This document shows positions 7,829-19,300 of a stretch of 64,000 nt of DNA, piece by piece. The notes under the pieces were generated by a model. That model was not told the origin of the DNA and did not search any database. It saw only the letters and a list, made by a program, of their open reading frames with translations. Position numbers and translations under genes: made by a program. This DNA comes from Actinomyces sp. B33 (GTDB lineage: Bacteria; Actinomycetota; Actinomycetes; Actinomycetales; Actinomycetaceae). The DNA lies in assembly GCF_028437565.1 (NCBI RefSeq), contig NZ_JAMRYR010000004.1:124001-188000 (forward strand). The letters are read 5' to 3'. How positions within the stretch are numbered: the first letter of the stretch is position 1; each line of letters opens with the position of its first letter.

Positions 7829-10297
7829 ATGTTCGAACGGTTCACCGACCGGGCCAGGCGCGTCGTCGTCCTCGCCCAGGACGAGGCCCGCGGGCTCAAG
7901 CACAACTACATCGGCACCGAGCACCTCCTCCTCGGCCTCATCACCGAGGGCGAGGGGGTCGCCGCCAAGGCCCTGGAGACCATGGGCGTCAAGGGCGACG
8001 AGGTGCGCGCCAGCGTCATCGAGGTCATCGGGGCCGGCGAGAAGCCCGTCGAGGGCCATATCCCCTTCACCCCGCGCGCCAAGCGCGTCTTCGAGCTGTC
8101 CCTGCGCGAGGCCCTTCAGCTCGGCCACAACTACATCGGCACCGAGCACCTTCTCCTCGGCCTCCTCAAGGAGGGCGAGGGCGTCGCCGCGCAGGTCCTC
8201 ACCAAGCAGGGCGCCGACCTTACCCAGGTCCGCCAGACCGTCATCCAGATGCTGTCGGGATACCAGCGCGGCGACGACGAGGGCCGCGAGGCCGTCGGCG
8301 CGGGCGTCGGCGGGTCCGGTGGGCCCGACCGGGCGAACTCGGCGATCCTCGAGCAGTTCGGTCGCAACCTCACGCAGGCGGCCCGCGAGAACAAGCTCGA
8401 CCCGGTCATCGGGCGGCGCACCGAGATGGAGCGCGTCATGCAGGTCCTCTCGCGGCGCACGAAGAACAATCCGGTCCTCATCGGCGAGCCCGGCGTCGGC
8501 AAGACCGCCGTCGTCGAGGGCCTGGCCCAGGCGATCGTCGCGGGCGACGTGCCCGAGACCATCAAGGACAAGCAGATCTACAGCCTCGACATGGGCTCGC
8601 TCGTCGCGGGCTCGCGCTACCGGGGAGACTTCGAGGAGCGCCTGAAGAAGGTCCTCAAGGAGATCCGCACGCGCGGCGACATCATCCTCTTCATCGACGA
8701 GATCCACACCCTCGTCGGGGCGGGCGCGGCCGAGGGGTCGATCGACGCCGCCCAGATGCTCAAGCCCATGCTGGCCCGCGGCGAGCTGCAGACGATCGGC
8801 GCGACGACGAACGACGAGTACCGCAAGTACATCGAGAAGGACGCGGCCCTCGAGCGGCGCTTCCAGCCGGTCAAGGTCGACGAGCCCAGCGTCGAGGAGA
8901 CCATCGGGATCCTCAAGGGCCTGCGCGACCGCTACGAGGCGCACCACCGCGTCATCATCACCGACGACGCCCTCAAGTCCGCGGCGGAGCTGGCCGACCG
9001 CTACATCTCCGACCGGTTCCTGCCGGACAAGGCCATCGATCTCATGGACGAGGCCGGGGCGCGCCTGCGCATCCGGCGGATGACGGCGCCGCCGGAGTTG
9101 CGCGAGCTCGACGAGAGGATCGCCGAGGTGCGCCGCAACAAGGAGTCCGCGATCGACGACCAGGACTTCGAGAAGGCCGCGTCCCTGCGCGACGAGGAGT
9201 CCCGCCTGGGCGAGGAGCGCAAGGCGAAGGAGGCCGCCTGGAAGGGCGGCGAGTCGGATGAGATCGCCGAGGTCACCGACGAGGAGATCGCCGAGGTCCT
9301 CGCGATGTCGACGGGCATCCCCGTCTTCAAGCTCACGCAGACGGAGACGACGAAGCTGTTGAAGATGGAGGAGGAGCTCCACAAGCGCGTCATCGGCCAG
9401 GACGAGGCCGTCAAGGCCCTGTCGCAGTCGATCCGGCGCACCCGCAGCGGCTTGAAGGACCCGAACCGGCCCGGCGGCTCGTTCATCTTCGCCGGCCCGA
9501 CCGGCGTCGGCAAGACGGAGCTGGCCAAGGCCCTCGCCGAGTTCCTCTTCGGCGACGAGGACGCGCTGATCCAGCTCGACATGTCGGAGTTCTCCGAGAA
9601 GCACACGGCCTCGCGCCTCTTCGGCGCCCCTCCCGGCTACGTCGGCTACGACGAGGGCGGCCAGCTCACCGAGAAGGTCCGCCGCAAGCCGTTCTCCGTG
9701 GTCCTCTTCGACGAGGTGGAGAAGGCCCATCCGGACATCTTCAACTCCCTCTTGCAGATCCTCGAGGAGGGGCGCCTGACGGATTCCCAGGGCCGCAAGG
9801 TCGACTTCAAGAACACCGTCATCATCATGACGACGAACCTGGGGACCCGCGACATCAACAAGGGCGTCCTCACGGGCTTCCAGTCGGCGGACAACCTCAC
9901 CCACGACTACTCGCGGATGAAGGCGAAGGTGTCCGAGGAGCTCAAGCAGCACTTCCGCCCGGAGTTCCTCAACCGCGTCGACGACACGATCGTCTTCCCG
10001 CCGCTCGACAAGGAGCAGATCAAGCAGATCGTCGACCTCATGGTCGCCAAGCTCGCGCGGCGCATGGAGGCGCAGGACATGCACTTGCAGCTGACGGACG
10101 AGGCGCGCAACCTGCTGGCCGATCTCGGCTTCGACCCGGTGCTCGGCGCGCGTCCTCTGCGCCGTGCCATCCAGCGCGAGATCGAGGACGCCCTGTCGGA
10201 GCGGATCCTCTTCGGGGAGATCCTTCCCGGCCAGGTCGTCACCGTCGGCGTCGAGGGCGAGGGCGCCGAGCGGGCGTTCACGTTCAACGGCTCCTGA
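7829..10297 (+). CDS. clpC: ATP-dependent Clp protease ATPase subunit ClpC
   Basis: Hexameric AAA+ unfoldase that feeds substrates to ClpP. 822 residues in the usual order: double Clp-N repeat (1-145; the [12 protein letters not shown] motif occurs twice), first AAA domain with Walker [10 protein letters not shown] near 220 and Walker [10 protein letters not shown], a UVR motif ([14 protein letters not shown], about 443-456) in the middle domain, and second AAA domain with GPTGVGKTE near 556. The middle domain and UVR motif mark ClpC rather than ClpB. AAGGAG precedes ATG 7829. Monocistronic, closed by a strong terminator. Confidence 0.97.
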   Translation: MFERFTDRARRVVVLAQDEARGLKHNYIGTEHLLLGLITEGEGVAAKALETMGVKGDEVRASVIEVIGAGEKPVEGHIPFTPRAKRVFELSLREALQLGHNYIGTEHLLLGLLKEGEGVAAQVLTKQGADLTQVRQTVIQMLSGYQRGDDEGREAVGAGVGGSGGPDRANSAILEQFGRNLTQAARENKLDPVIGRRTEMERVMQVLSRRTKNNPVLIGEPGVGKTAVVEGLAQAIVAGDVPETIKDKQIYSLDMGSLVAGSRYRGDFEERLKKVLKEIRTRGDIILFIDEIHTLVGAGAAEGSIDAAQMLKPMLARGELQTIGATTNDEYRKYIEKDAALERRFQPVKVDEPSVEETIGILKGLRDRYEAHHRVIITDDALKSAAELADRYISDRFLPDKAIDLMDEAGARLRIRRMTAPPELRELDERIAEVRRNKESAIDDQDFEKAASLRDEESRLGEERKAKEAAWKGGESDEIAEVTDEEIAEVLAMSTGIPVFKLTQTETTKLLKMEEELHKRVIGQDEAVKALSQSIRRTRSGLKDPNRPGGSFIFAGPTGVGKTELAKALAEFLFGDEDALIQLDMSEFSEKHTASRLFGAPPGYVGYDEGGQLTEKVRRKPFSVVLFDEVEKAHPDIFNSLLQILEEGRLTDSQGRKVDFKNTVIIMTTNLGTRDINKGVLTGFQSADNLTHDYSRMKAKVSEELKQHFRPEFLNRVDDTIVFPPLDKEQIKQIVDLMVAKLARRMEAQDMHLQLTDEARNLLADLGFDPVLGARPLRRAIQREIEDALSERILFGEILPGQVVTVGVEGEGAERAFTFNGS

Positions 10298-10311
10298 TCC
10301 GAGAGGCTGCT

Positions 10312-10342
10312 GGGCCCCGGGCGCGCAGATCGCCCGGGGCCC
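10312..10342 (+). terminator. Terminator of clpC
   Basis: Perfect 12-bp stem GGGCCCCGGGCG / CGCCCGGGGCCC with a 7-nt loop, 14 nt after the clpC stop codon. Confidence 0.85.
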
Positions 10343-10352
10343 GGTCGTGTCC

Positions 10353-10439
10353 GGGTCGCGTGGGCGAGCGGAGGGGAGCACCTGGGAGGCGTGGGGGATG
10401 GGCGACCCGTATCGGGTCGTGTGGGCGCGCGGAGGGGAG
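10353..10439. repeat. Imperfect 26-bp direct repeat, 61-bp spacing
   Basis: Two near-identical 26-mers (10353-10378 and 10414-10439), differing at two positions and sharing the core GCGGAGGGGAG, follow the clpC terminator. The remaining gap to 10733 becomes abruptly AT-richer from about 10600 and shows no convincing gene. The repeat may mark an old duplication at the island border. Confidence 0.5.
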
Positions 10440-10733
10440 AGGCGGGATTCGGGATGGAGTCTCGGGTCGTCCTCGCCTTCGTATGGGTGGCGAGGGGCAT
10501 CCGGTCGGTGCGCTCGCGCGACTGGCGGGATCCGGTCGGAGGATTCCGGGCTTGATGGCGGTGTCACGCGAAGAATCGTGGAACCGACAGGATTCTTGTT
10601 CGTCGCAAGCGCGGTGAAGAGCATGTTGCGAAATGTCGAGACGTGCATCTTGAATCCGGAGCTTATGCGATTCCTCTTCCGTTTGAAAAGATTAATAAGA
10701 ATGGGGGGTGAACTTATTTCGTTGCCGGTCTCT

Positions 10734-11675
10734 TCATCGAGGGGACCGATCCGAATTCGAACGGGCGTGCCGTGTTTGCGGAGAATCGGAATCTTCCCCT
10801 GGTCTTCGGGGAAAACCGATCGTGAAACGGGCGCGTGCGGTGCCCTCCTGATCGTTGCGTTCGTGATCGGCGGCTTCCTGGTACGCCAGGAATGCGGCGT
10901 CGATGATCCTGCTGATGTCTGCCAGCGTTGGTCGGGGTGTTCTGTATGCGAATGAATGGCGCTGGATCCCCTCGGTGCAGGTGTGTCTGAGGTATGAGTT
11001 TCTGGGGTATTCGACTTCTGTTCCGTTTGACGGGCTGAGTATTTTGGCATCCGTTTTGTCGAGGCCCTCGTCCCGCCCTAGACGCTTTTTGAATTCTTCT
11101 GCGAAGACATCGTTGCGGAAAGTGATGCGTGTGCAGTGTTCAATGCTGATGGTTACTGCTTCGATCGGTCGTTTGGTGTCGTATTCCGGATCGCTGTGGG
11201 AATGTTGTTCGTCTTGTTCACGGGCGTGTCCTGTTATTAATCGGGATTCGCTTGCTCTTGGGGAGGGGATCTCGATCTCGACGGATACTCCGCTGATCTC
11301 TGTCGAGACGAATAGGTCCAGCGTGCGTTTCGTGAATTCGATGATCGGGTGGAAGGGGACTGAGAATGGCGGATATTCCGGCCACACGTCAAATTGAGCG
11401 GTGAGGAGCTCTCGTGGCTCTTTTCCCTCGTCTTCTGTTGGGTCGAGGTGGAGATCGATATCGAAGGGGTAGAAGGCGAGCGAGGTGTTTCCGGCTTCGC
11501 TGGGATCCGTGGCGTAGCGGCCCGACGCCTTCGCGATCCTTTCGAATTCCATCAATCCGATTTCGGGAAGACGGAATGAAGGGTTGACGATTGAAGATGA
11601 CGTGCTTCCATACACGGTGAGAGTCAGGTCGATCATCACTTGATGATAGTTTCCACGGGTGTTCGGATCGCTCAT
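10734..11675 (-). CDS. Unrecognised protein encoded in a low-GC island
   Basis: 313 residues if read from ATG 11675; an inner ATG at 11636 is also possible and neither has a good ribosome-binding site. Base and codon use differ sharply from neighbours: third positions are often A or T, and GC content is only about half. The protein is soluble, acidic in the middle, with an alternating hydrophobic N-terminal part (about 13-120, beta-rich), a hydrophilic loop (about 145-175) and a C-terminal helix (about 245-275) before a basic tail. No signal peptide, membrane segment or known motif was seen. It is an orphan between clpC and ppdK and looks horizontally acquired. Confidence 0.6.
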   Translation of the reverse strand: MSDPNTRGNYHQVMIDLTLTVYGSTSSSIVNPSFRLPEIGLMEFERIAKASGRYATDPSEAGNTSLAFYPFDIDLHLDPTEDEGKEPRELLTAQFDVWPEYPPFSVPFHPIIEFTKRTLDLFVSTEISGVSVEIEIPSPRASESRLITGHAREQDEQHSHSDPEYDTKRPIEAVTISIEHCTRITFRNDVFAEEFKKRLGRDEGLDKTDAKILSPSNGTEVEYPRNSYLRHTCTEGIQRHSFAYRTPRPTLADISRIIDAAFLAYQEAADHERNDQEGTARARFTIGFPRRPGEDSDSPQTRHARSNSDRSPR

Positions 11676-11791
11676 CTGCCGGTAGGACCCCCTTGGTCGT
11701 CGCGAGGCATGCGGGGGCTGCGACGGGATCGGGAATCCGCCGCGCTGCTCCCTCCTCGGAGGGGGGTGGCCCCTTCGCGGTCCGCGGATCA

Positions 11792-11819
11792 GTGACCTAG
11801 GTCCCCATTTTGGTAGGAT
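11792..11819 (+). promoter_or_regulatory. Probable ppdK promoter with embedded palindrome
   Basis: TAGGAT (11814-11819) is a TANNNT -10 box with GTGACC (11792-11797) 16 nt upstream. The perfect palindrome GACCTAGGTC (11794-11803) overlaps the -35 and could be a regulator site. The leader would be about 55 nt. Confidence 0.4.
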
Positions 11820-11880
11820 CCGCACGGGCGGCCCGACGTGGGGCCGATCATGATCTGAGACAACGGAAGTTGAGGACCTG

Positions 11881-14595
<2,715 letters not shown>

Positions 14596-14610
14596 TTCGT
14601 TCGAGCTCGC

Positions 14611-14642
14611 GGCGCCCCGCCCGGTGATCCGGGCGGGGCGCC
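14611..14642 (+). terminator. Terminator of ppdK
   Basis: Perfect 14-bp GC stem (14611-14624 with 14629-14642) around the loop TGAT, 15 nt after the ppdK stop. Confidence 0.88.
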
Positions 14643-14735
14643 GCGCGTCGGGGCTTCCATCGAGTCGGCGAGAGCGGGAATCTCGACCATCGGGATCGCT
14701 GATCTCGCCTCTTACTTAGGTCCTGGGCTACTCGG

Positions 14736-14754
14736 TCAGTGAACGCTAACCTGA
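14736..14754 (+). promoter_or_regulatory. Degenerate DtxR/IdeR-type iron box at feoA start
   Basis: TCAGTGAACGCTAACCTGA matches the DtxR/IdeR palindrome well in its right half (CTAACCTGA, 8 of 9) and poorly in its left half. A further half-site TTAGGT lies at 14715-14720. The box overlaps TAACCT (14747-14752), a plausible -10, so an iron-loaded repressor here would block feo transcription. Regulation is inferred from partial match and gene function. Confidence 0.4.
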
Positions 14755-14984
14755 TGTGCGTGCTACTAAGCGACACCCCCATCCGCGCACGGGGCCGCCT
14801 CGTCTCGATCGACGTCGACCCCGCCCACCTGCTCCGCCTCCAGGAACTCGGAATGAGAATCGGCGCCGAGTTCTTCCTCGCCAACCGCGCCGCCTTCGGC
14901 GGCGTCGTCGTCAACATCGCCGGGACACGGATCGCCGTCGATACCCGCTCCGCCCGCAGGATCGCCGTCGAGGAGATCTCATGA
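14754..14984 (+). CDS. feoA: Ferrous iron transport protein A
   Basis: 76-residue SH3-like protein that assists FeoB. The fold signature LLRLQELGMRIGAEFFL (about 25-41) and the closing strand IAVDTRSARRIAVEEI are typical. No ribosome-binding site is visible; starts at ATG 14754 or GTG 14760 fit, the latter lying 7 nt after TAACCT and so compatible with a leaderless mRNA. The TGA overlaps the feoB ATG. Confidence 0.9.
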   Translation: MCVLLSDTPIRARGRLVSIDVDPAHLLRLQELGMRIGAEFFLANRAAFGGVVVNIAGTRIAVDTRSARRIAVEEIS

Positions 14985-17131
14985 GCTGCCCCGCATGCGC
15001 CCCCTCCGCCCCGCCCTCCGCCGCCCTCGACCGCCCGGGCGTCCAGCCGACGATCCTCCTCGTCGGCAACCCCAACGTCGGCAAATCCACCCTGTTCAAC
15101 CTCGTCACCGGAGCCCGCCAGGCCGTCGTCAACGCCCCCGGCACCACCGTCGAGGTCATGGCCGGCACCTGGTCCTCCCTCGGAGCGCGCGTCCTCGACC
15201 TGCCCGGCACCTACTCCCTCATCGCCGCCTCCATCGACGAGCAGGTCGTCGTCGACACCCTCGCCGGGGCCCCCGGATCCTTCACCGACCCGGCCCGCGG
15301 GCTCGGCGTCGACCTCGTCCTCGCCGTCCTCGACGCCACCGCGCTCACCCGCTCCCTCTACCTCCTCGGGCAGATCGCCCGCACCGGGAGGCCCGTCGCC
15401 GCCGTCATCACCCTCGCCGACGTCGCCGAGCGCGAGGGCGAGACCATCGACGTCTCCTCCCTGTCGCGCACCCTCGGCATCCCGATGATGGTCGTCGACC
15501 CGCGCACGCGAGCCGGCATCGCCGGCCTCGACGACATGGTCCGCGCCGCCCTCGTCCAGCGCCCCCGGGTCGTCGGGGTCGACCCCGACCCCGCGGCCCC
15601 CGGCTACAACCAAGTCGCCGCCGCAGCCGCGGCCTCGACTCGCGCCGCCGATGCCGACAGGGACTGCGGATGCGGCCAGGGGCCCGACTGCCGGACGCGC
15701 GAACCCGCCCCGGACTCGACCATCGCCGCCGCCTGCGCCGCCGAGACGCAAGACGCGCGGGCCGACGACCTCTTCGCCTGGGTCGACGCCGTCGAAGCCG
15801 AGGCCTTCGGCGCCCGCGTCGACCGGGCCGCGCTCTCGCGCTCCGACAGGATCGACCGCCTCCTCCTCCACCCCGTCGTCGGCATCCCCGTGTTCTTCGC
15901 CCTCATGTGGCTCCTGTTCAAGGTCGCCGGAGAATGGGTCGGCCCCGTCCAGGACCTCTTCGACTCCTTCTTCACCAACGAGGACCCCGGCGCGGTCTCG
16001 CTGGCCGCCGGGGTCAACGTCGTCCTCGACTTCTTCGGATGGGGCGACACCTGGCTCCACGGGCTCCTCGTCGGCGGCCTGTGCACCGGACTGGGGGTCG
16101 TCGCCTCCTTCCTGCCCCTGATGTTCGTCATCTTCCTGCTGATCTCGATCCTCGAGGACTCCGGGTACATGGTCCGAGCGGCGTTCCTCGGCGACCGGGT
16201 CATGCGCGCCATCGGCCTCGACGGCCGCGTCATCATGCCGCTGATCATGGGGTTCGGCTGCAACCTGCCCTCCCTCGCCGCCGCCCGGACCCTGCCCAGC
16301 GCCAGCCAGCGCCTCGTGACGACCCTCATCACCCCGTACACGTCGTGCGCCGCCCGACTGACGATCTACCTGATGATCGCCCGGATCTTCTTCCCCGACC
16401 ACGCGGGCACCGTGATCTTCGGGCTCTACCTCCTGTCCCTCGCCCTCGTCGTCGTCGCCGCCCTCATCCTCAAGCCCTTCATCACCAAGGGCGAGGCACA
16501 GGCCCCGCTCATGCTCGTCCTGCCGGCCTACCAGACCCCCCGGGTCCTCGTCACCCTGAAGAACACGTGGATGCGCGCCTGGGCCTTCGTCACCGGCGCG
16601 GGCAAGATCATCGTCGTCATGACCCTCGTCGTGTGGCTGATGTCGGCGATCCCCACGGCCTCCGGCCACTCCTTCGCCGACGAAGACCTCGCGATGGAGG
16701 ACTCCCTCTACGGGGCCACCGCCCAGGTCCTCGAACCCGTCTTCGCCCCCACCGGCTTCGGGGAGTGGCACATGACGGGCGCCCTGATGACCGGCTTCGT
16801 CGCCAAGGAGACGGTGATCTCGTCGATCGTCACCTCCTACAACCTCGATCCGAGCGTCGACGGCGGCGACGCGGAGGACGGGGGAGACGACCTGGGGTCT
16901 TTGCCCGAACTCGTCACCGAGTCCTTCACGAAGTCCGCCGGGGACGCGGCCCCGGTCGCGGCCTTCGCCTTCCTCGTCTTCGTCCTGGCCTACACGCCGT
17001 GCCTGGCGACCGTCGCCGAGCAGGCCCGTCAGATCGGCGGCAAGACGACCGCCGTCGCCGTCGTCGTCCAGCTCGTCGCCGCCTGGGCGCTGGCGGTCGC
17101 CATCTTCCAGATCGGACGGCTCTTCTGGTGA
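14981..17131 (+). CDS. feoB: Ferrous iron transporter B (GTPase-permease)
   Basis: Inner-membrane Fe(II) transporter, 716 residues. N-terminal G domain: GNPNVGKST (about 28-36), the GTTVEVMAG switch region and DLPGTYSL. The usual G4 motif NxxD is replaced by TLAD (about 145-148), unusual for the family. A Cys-rich, Ala-rich insertion (about 205-255, including DCGCGQGPDC) separates it from the membrane domain, which has both Gate motifs (MGFGCNLPSLAAARTL and the TPCLATVAE region) and about eight to ten membrane segments. ATG 14981 overlaps the feoA stop by four bases; GTG of the next gene overlaps its stop. Confidence 0.96.
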   Translation: MSCPACAPSAPPSAALDRPGVQPTILLVGNPNVGKSTLFNLVTGARQAVVNAPGTTVEVMAGTWSSLGARVLDLPGTYSLIAASIDEQVVVDTLAGAPGSFTDPARGLGVDLVLAVLDATALTRSLYLLGQIARTGRPVAAVITLADVAEREGETIDVSSLSRTLGIPMMVVDPRTRAGIAGLDDMVRAALVQRPRVVGVDPDPAAPGYNQVAAAAAASTRAADADRDCGCGQGPDCRTREPAPDSTIAAACAAETQDARADDLFAWVDAVEAEAFGARVDRAALSRSDRIDRLLLHPVVGIPVFFALMWLLFKVAGEWVGPVQDLFDSFFTNEDPGAVSLAAGVNVVLDFFGWGDTWLHGLLVGGLCTGLGVVASFLPLMFVIFLLISILEDSGYMVRAAFLGDRVMRAIGLDGRVIMPLIMGFGCNLPSLAAARTLPSASQRLVTTLITPYTSCAARLTIYLMIARIFFPDHAGTVIFGLYLLSLALVVVAALILKPFITKGEAQAPLMLVLPAYQTPRVLVTLKNTWMRAWAFVTGAGKIIVVMTLVVWLMSAIPTASGHSFADEDLAMEDSLYGATAQVLEPVFAPTGFGEWHMTGALMTGFVAKETVISSIVTSYNLDPSVDGGDAEDGGDDLGSLPELVTESFTKSAGDAAPVAAFAFLVFVLAYTPCLATVAEQARQIGGKTTAVAVVVQLVAAWALAVAIFQIGRLFW

Positions 17132-17436
17132 GCCCGGTCGACCGGCGCTTCTCCGATTCGGGGCCGGCTGCGCCCGGCGCGCGCCAGCGGATCCTCCTCG
17201 CGCTCAGGGGCGGGGCGACGGTCCGGGCCGCAGCCGCCCAGGCGGGCGTGTCGCCGGCCCTCGCCGAGGTCATCGTCGACGAGATGACCCGTCAGGGCCT
17301 CGTCGACAGCGCCCAGTCCCTGTGCGCGTCGGGCCTGGGCATGTGCGGCGGGGCGGACTCCGACGAGGCCAGGCTCCACTGCTCCGGCTGCCCGATCCTC
17401 CCCCTGGCCCCGGCGCCCCGCAGACTCAGCGCCTGA
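17128..17436 (+). CDS. FeoC-like winged-helix protein with cysteine cluster
   Basis: 102 residues, read from GTG 17128, which overlaps the feoB stop (GTGA). A winged-helix segment (about 20-65) is followed by four cysteines in the pattern C-x6-C-x11-C-x2-C (LCASGLGMC ... LHCSGC). FeoC proteins combine a winged helix with such a cluster, thought to bind an Fe-S centre and to protect FeoB from proteolysis. Identification rests on operon position plus cysteine pattern, not on strong sequence identity. Confidence 0.75.
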   Translation: MSPVDRRFSDSGPAAPGARQRILLALRGGATVRAAAAQAGVSPALAEVIVDEMTRQGLVDSAQSLCASGLGMCGGADSDEARLHCSGCPILPLAPAPRRLSA

Positions 17437-17555
17437 GGCCTGGCCCGGAACGGATCCGCTCCTCCCATCCGCACCTGCACTCCGCCCCCGACGCCTTCAT
17501 GGGCCCGGGGATCTCACCGGGGAGTCCATGGAACGTCCCTCGAATCGGGCGTTCG

Positions 17556-17593
17556 TTCACCAGGTGGGGGACCAAAGTCCCGGATATGGTGAA
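17556..17593. promoter_or_regulatory. Nested 38-bp palindrome with DosR-like core
   Basis: Inner palindrome GGGACCAAAGTCCC (17568-17581) is centred on the same point (17574.5) as outer arms TTCACCA (17556-17562) and TGGTGAA (17587-17593). The core differs from the mycobacterial DosR motif GGGACTWWAGTCCC at one position. It lies 43 nt upstream of the transporter's GTG start. A NarL/LuxR-type response regulator is the likeliest binder; a second protein could use the outer arms. Confidence 0.55.
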
Positions 17594-17635
17594 TGCGTCA
17601 CCGACGACATCTCCGCACGTTCGAAGGAGCACAGC

Positions 17636-19237
17636 GTGAGCACCCCCATCAGCGCTTCCCCGCATCCCCGACCGACCTCCCAGCCCCACGAAACCCGGCA
17701 CTCGGACTTCCAATGGAAACGGCAGATCATCGGCATCGTCGGCGGGCTCGCCCTGGCGATCCTCGCCTACGTGTTCTTCCCCTCCACCGGCGCGGATCAG
17801 GTCAACGCCCTCGCCCAAGCGGGCGCCGACGGGGCGCAAGCCCCCGTCTACACCGACCGCGGACTGCGCGTCGTCGTCTTCGCCGCCGTCCTCCTGGGCA
17901 CCTGGTGGATGACCGAGGCAATCCCCCTGGCCGCCACCGCCCTCCTCCCCCTCGTCATCTTCCCGGCCTTCCAGGTCGCCGACTTCACAACCGTCGCCGC
18001 CCCCTACGCCTCCGACACGATCTACCTCTTCATGGGCGGCTTCATGATCGCCCTGGCCATGCAGAAATGGAACCTCCACCGCCGCATCGCCCTGGGCGTC
18101 GTCCTCCTCGTCGGCACCCGGCCCCGCCAACTCATCCTCGGCTTCATGATCGCCACCGGATTCCTCTCCATGTGGGTGTCGAACACGGCGACCGCCGTCG
18201 TCATGCTCCCCATCGGAACATCCGTCCTCGCCCTCGTCGCCGGACTCGTCGGCGGGATCGCCAACATCGCCCGCTTCTCCACCGCCCTCATGCTCGGGAT
18301 CGCCTACTCCGCATCCATCGGCTCAGTCGCGACGATCATCGGCACTCCCCCCAACGCCCTCCTCGTCGCCTACCTGTCCGAAACCCACGGCATCGACATC
18401 GGATTCGGCCAATGGATGCTCATCGGAGCGCCCCTGGCCGTCACCTTCCTCCTCATCGCGTGGTGGCTCATGGTCTACGTGCTCTTCGTCCCCGAGGTCT
18501 CCGAGATCCCCGGGGGACGCGAACTCATCCGCGACGAATGGAACTCCCTGGGCGCCATGCGCCGCGGCGAAATCCTCGTCGCCGCCATCTTCGGCGCGGT
18601 TGCCGCCGCATGGGTCCTCATCCCCGTGATCCTCGACTTCACCGGATCAGACCTCAACATCTCCGACTCCCTCATCGCGATGATCGGCGCGGCACTGCTC
18701 TTCCTCATCCCCTCCGACATGCGCACCGGAGAGCGCCTCCTCGATTGGACGACCGCGAACAGGCTCCCCTGGGACGTCCTCCTCCTCTTCGGCGGCGGGC
18801 TCTCCCTGTCCTCCATGTTCTCCAAACTCGGCCTATCGCTATGGATCGGGGAACAAGCTAAGAGCCTCGGAGCCCTACCGATCGTCGTCATCGTCGCCGC
18901 GGTGTCCGCCCTCATCATCTTCCTCACCGAACTGACCTCGAACACGGCCACCGCCGCCGCATTCCTGCCGATCATGGGCGGCGTCGCCGGCGGTATCGGC
19001 ATCACCGCCGACAACCCGATGAACGTCCTCCTCCTCGTCGTCCCCGTCGCCCTGTCGGCGACTTTCGCGTTCATGCTCCCGGTCGCCACGCCCCCCAACG
19101 CCGTCGCCTACGGCTCCGGGTACATCTCGATCGGCGACATGGCGAAGACCGGGATCTGGCTCAACATCATCGGCGTCGTCCTCGTCGCCATCGCCGTGCT
19201 CGTCATCGGAGTCCCGGTCTTCGGGATCACCCTGTGA
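17636..19237 (+). CDS. DASS/SLC13 family anion symporter (dicarboxylate-type)
   Basis: Sodium-coupled anion transporter in the plasma membrane, 533 residues with about 11-12 membrane segments. Both halves carry the Ser-Asn-Thr substrate/sodium motif: SNTATAVVMLPIG (about 181-193) and TSNTATAAAFLPI (about 435-447), each followed by a TPPNA motif. This fits di/tricarboxylate rather than sulfate carriers, but the substrate is inferred. The start is GTG 17636, 6 nt after GAAGGAG; the frame upstream to 17528 lacks a ribosome-binding site. Rare codons (CTA, TTG) are a little more frequent than in neighbours. Convergent with the FAD/Fe-S dehydrogenase. Confidence 0.88.
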   Translation: MSTPISASPHPRPTSQPHETRHSDFQWKRQIIGIVGGLALAILAYVFFPSTGADQVNALAQAGADGAQAPVYTDRGLRVVVFAAVLLGTWWMTEAIPLAATALLPLVIFPAFQVADFTTVAAPYASDTIYLFMGGFMIALAMQKWNLHRRIALGVVLLVGTRPRQLILGFMIATGFLSMWVSNTATAVVMLPIGTSVLALVAGLVGGIANIARFSTALMLGIAYSASIGSVATIIGTPPNALLVAYLSETHGIDIGFGQWMLIGAPLAVTFLLIAWWLMVYVLFVPEVSEIPGGRELIRDEWNSLGAMRRGEILVAAIFGAVAAAWVLIPVILDFTGSDLNISDSLIAMIGAALLFLIPSDMRTGERLLDWTTANRLPWDVLLLFGGGLSLSSMFSKLGLSLWIGEQAKSLGALPIVVIVAAVSALIIFLTELTSNTATAAAFLPIMGGVAGGIGITADNPMNVLLLVVPVALSATFAFMLPVATPPNAVAYGSGYISIGDMAKTGIWLNIIGVVLVAIAVLVIGVPVFGITL

Positions 19238-19300
19238 CCCCGCCCGGTAATGGGCGCTTGCCGCGATCCCGACCCGGACCGAGCGCGAGGCCGGGGCGGC

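Noticed and set aside
7757-11050. 1097-codon open frame on the reverse strand opposite clpC
   Set aside because: Its sequence is a low-information Asp/Leu/Arg mix mirroring clpC codons; third-position GC bias in dense GC DNA keeps antisense frames open.
11791-11803. Shared TAGGTCC motif (also near 14716 and 24527) as a common regulator site
   Set aside because: The 7-mer is expected several times by chance in 64 kb, the contexts differ, and one copy lies between convergent gene ends.
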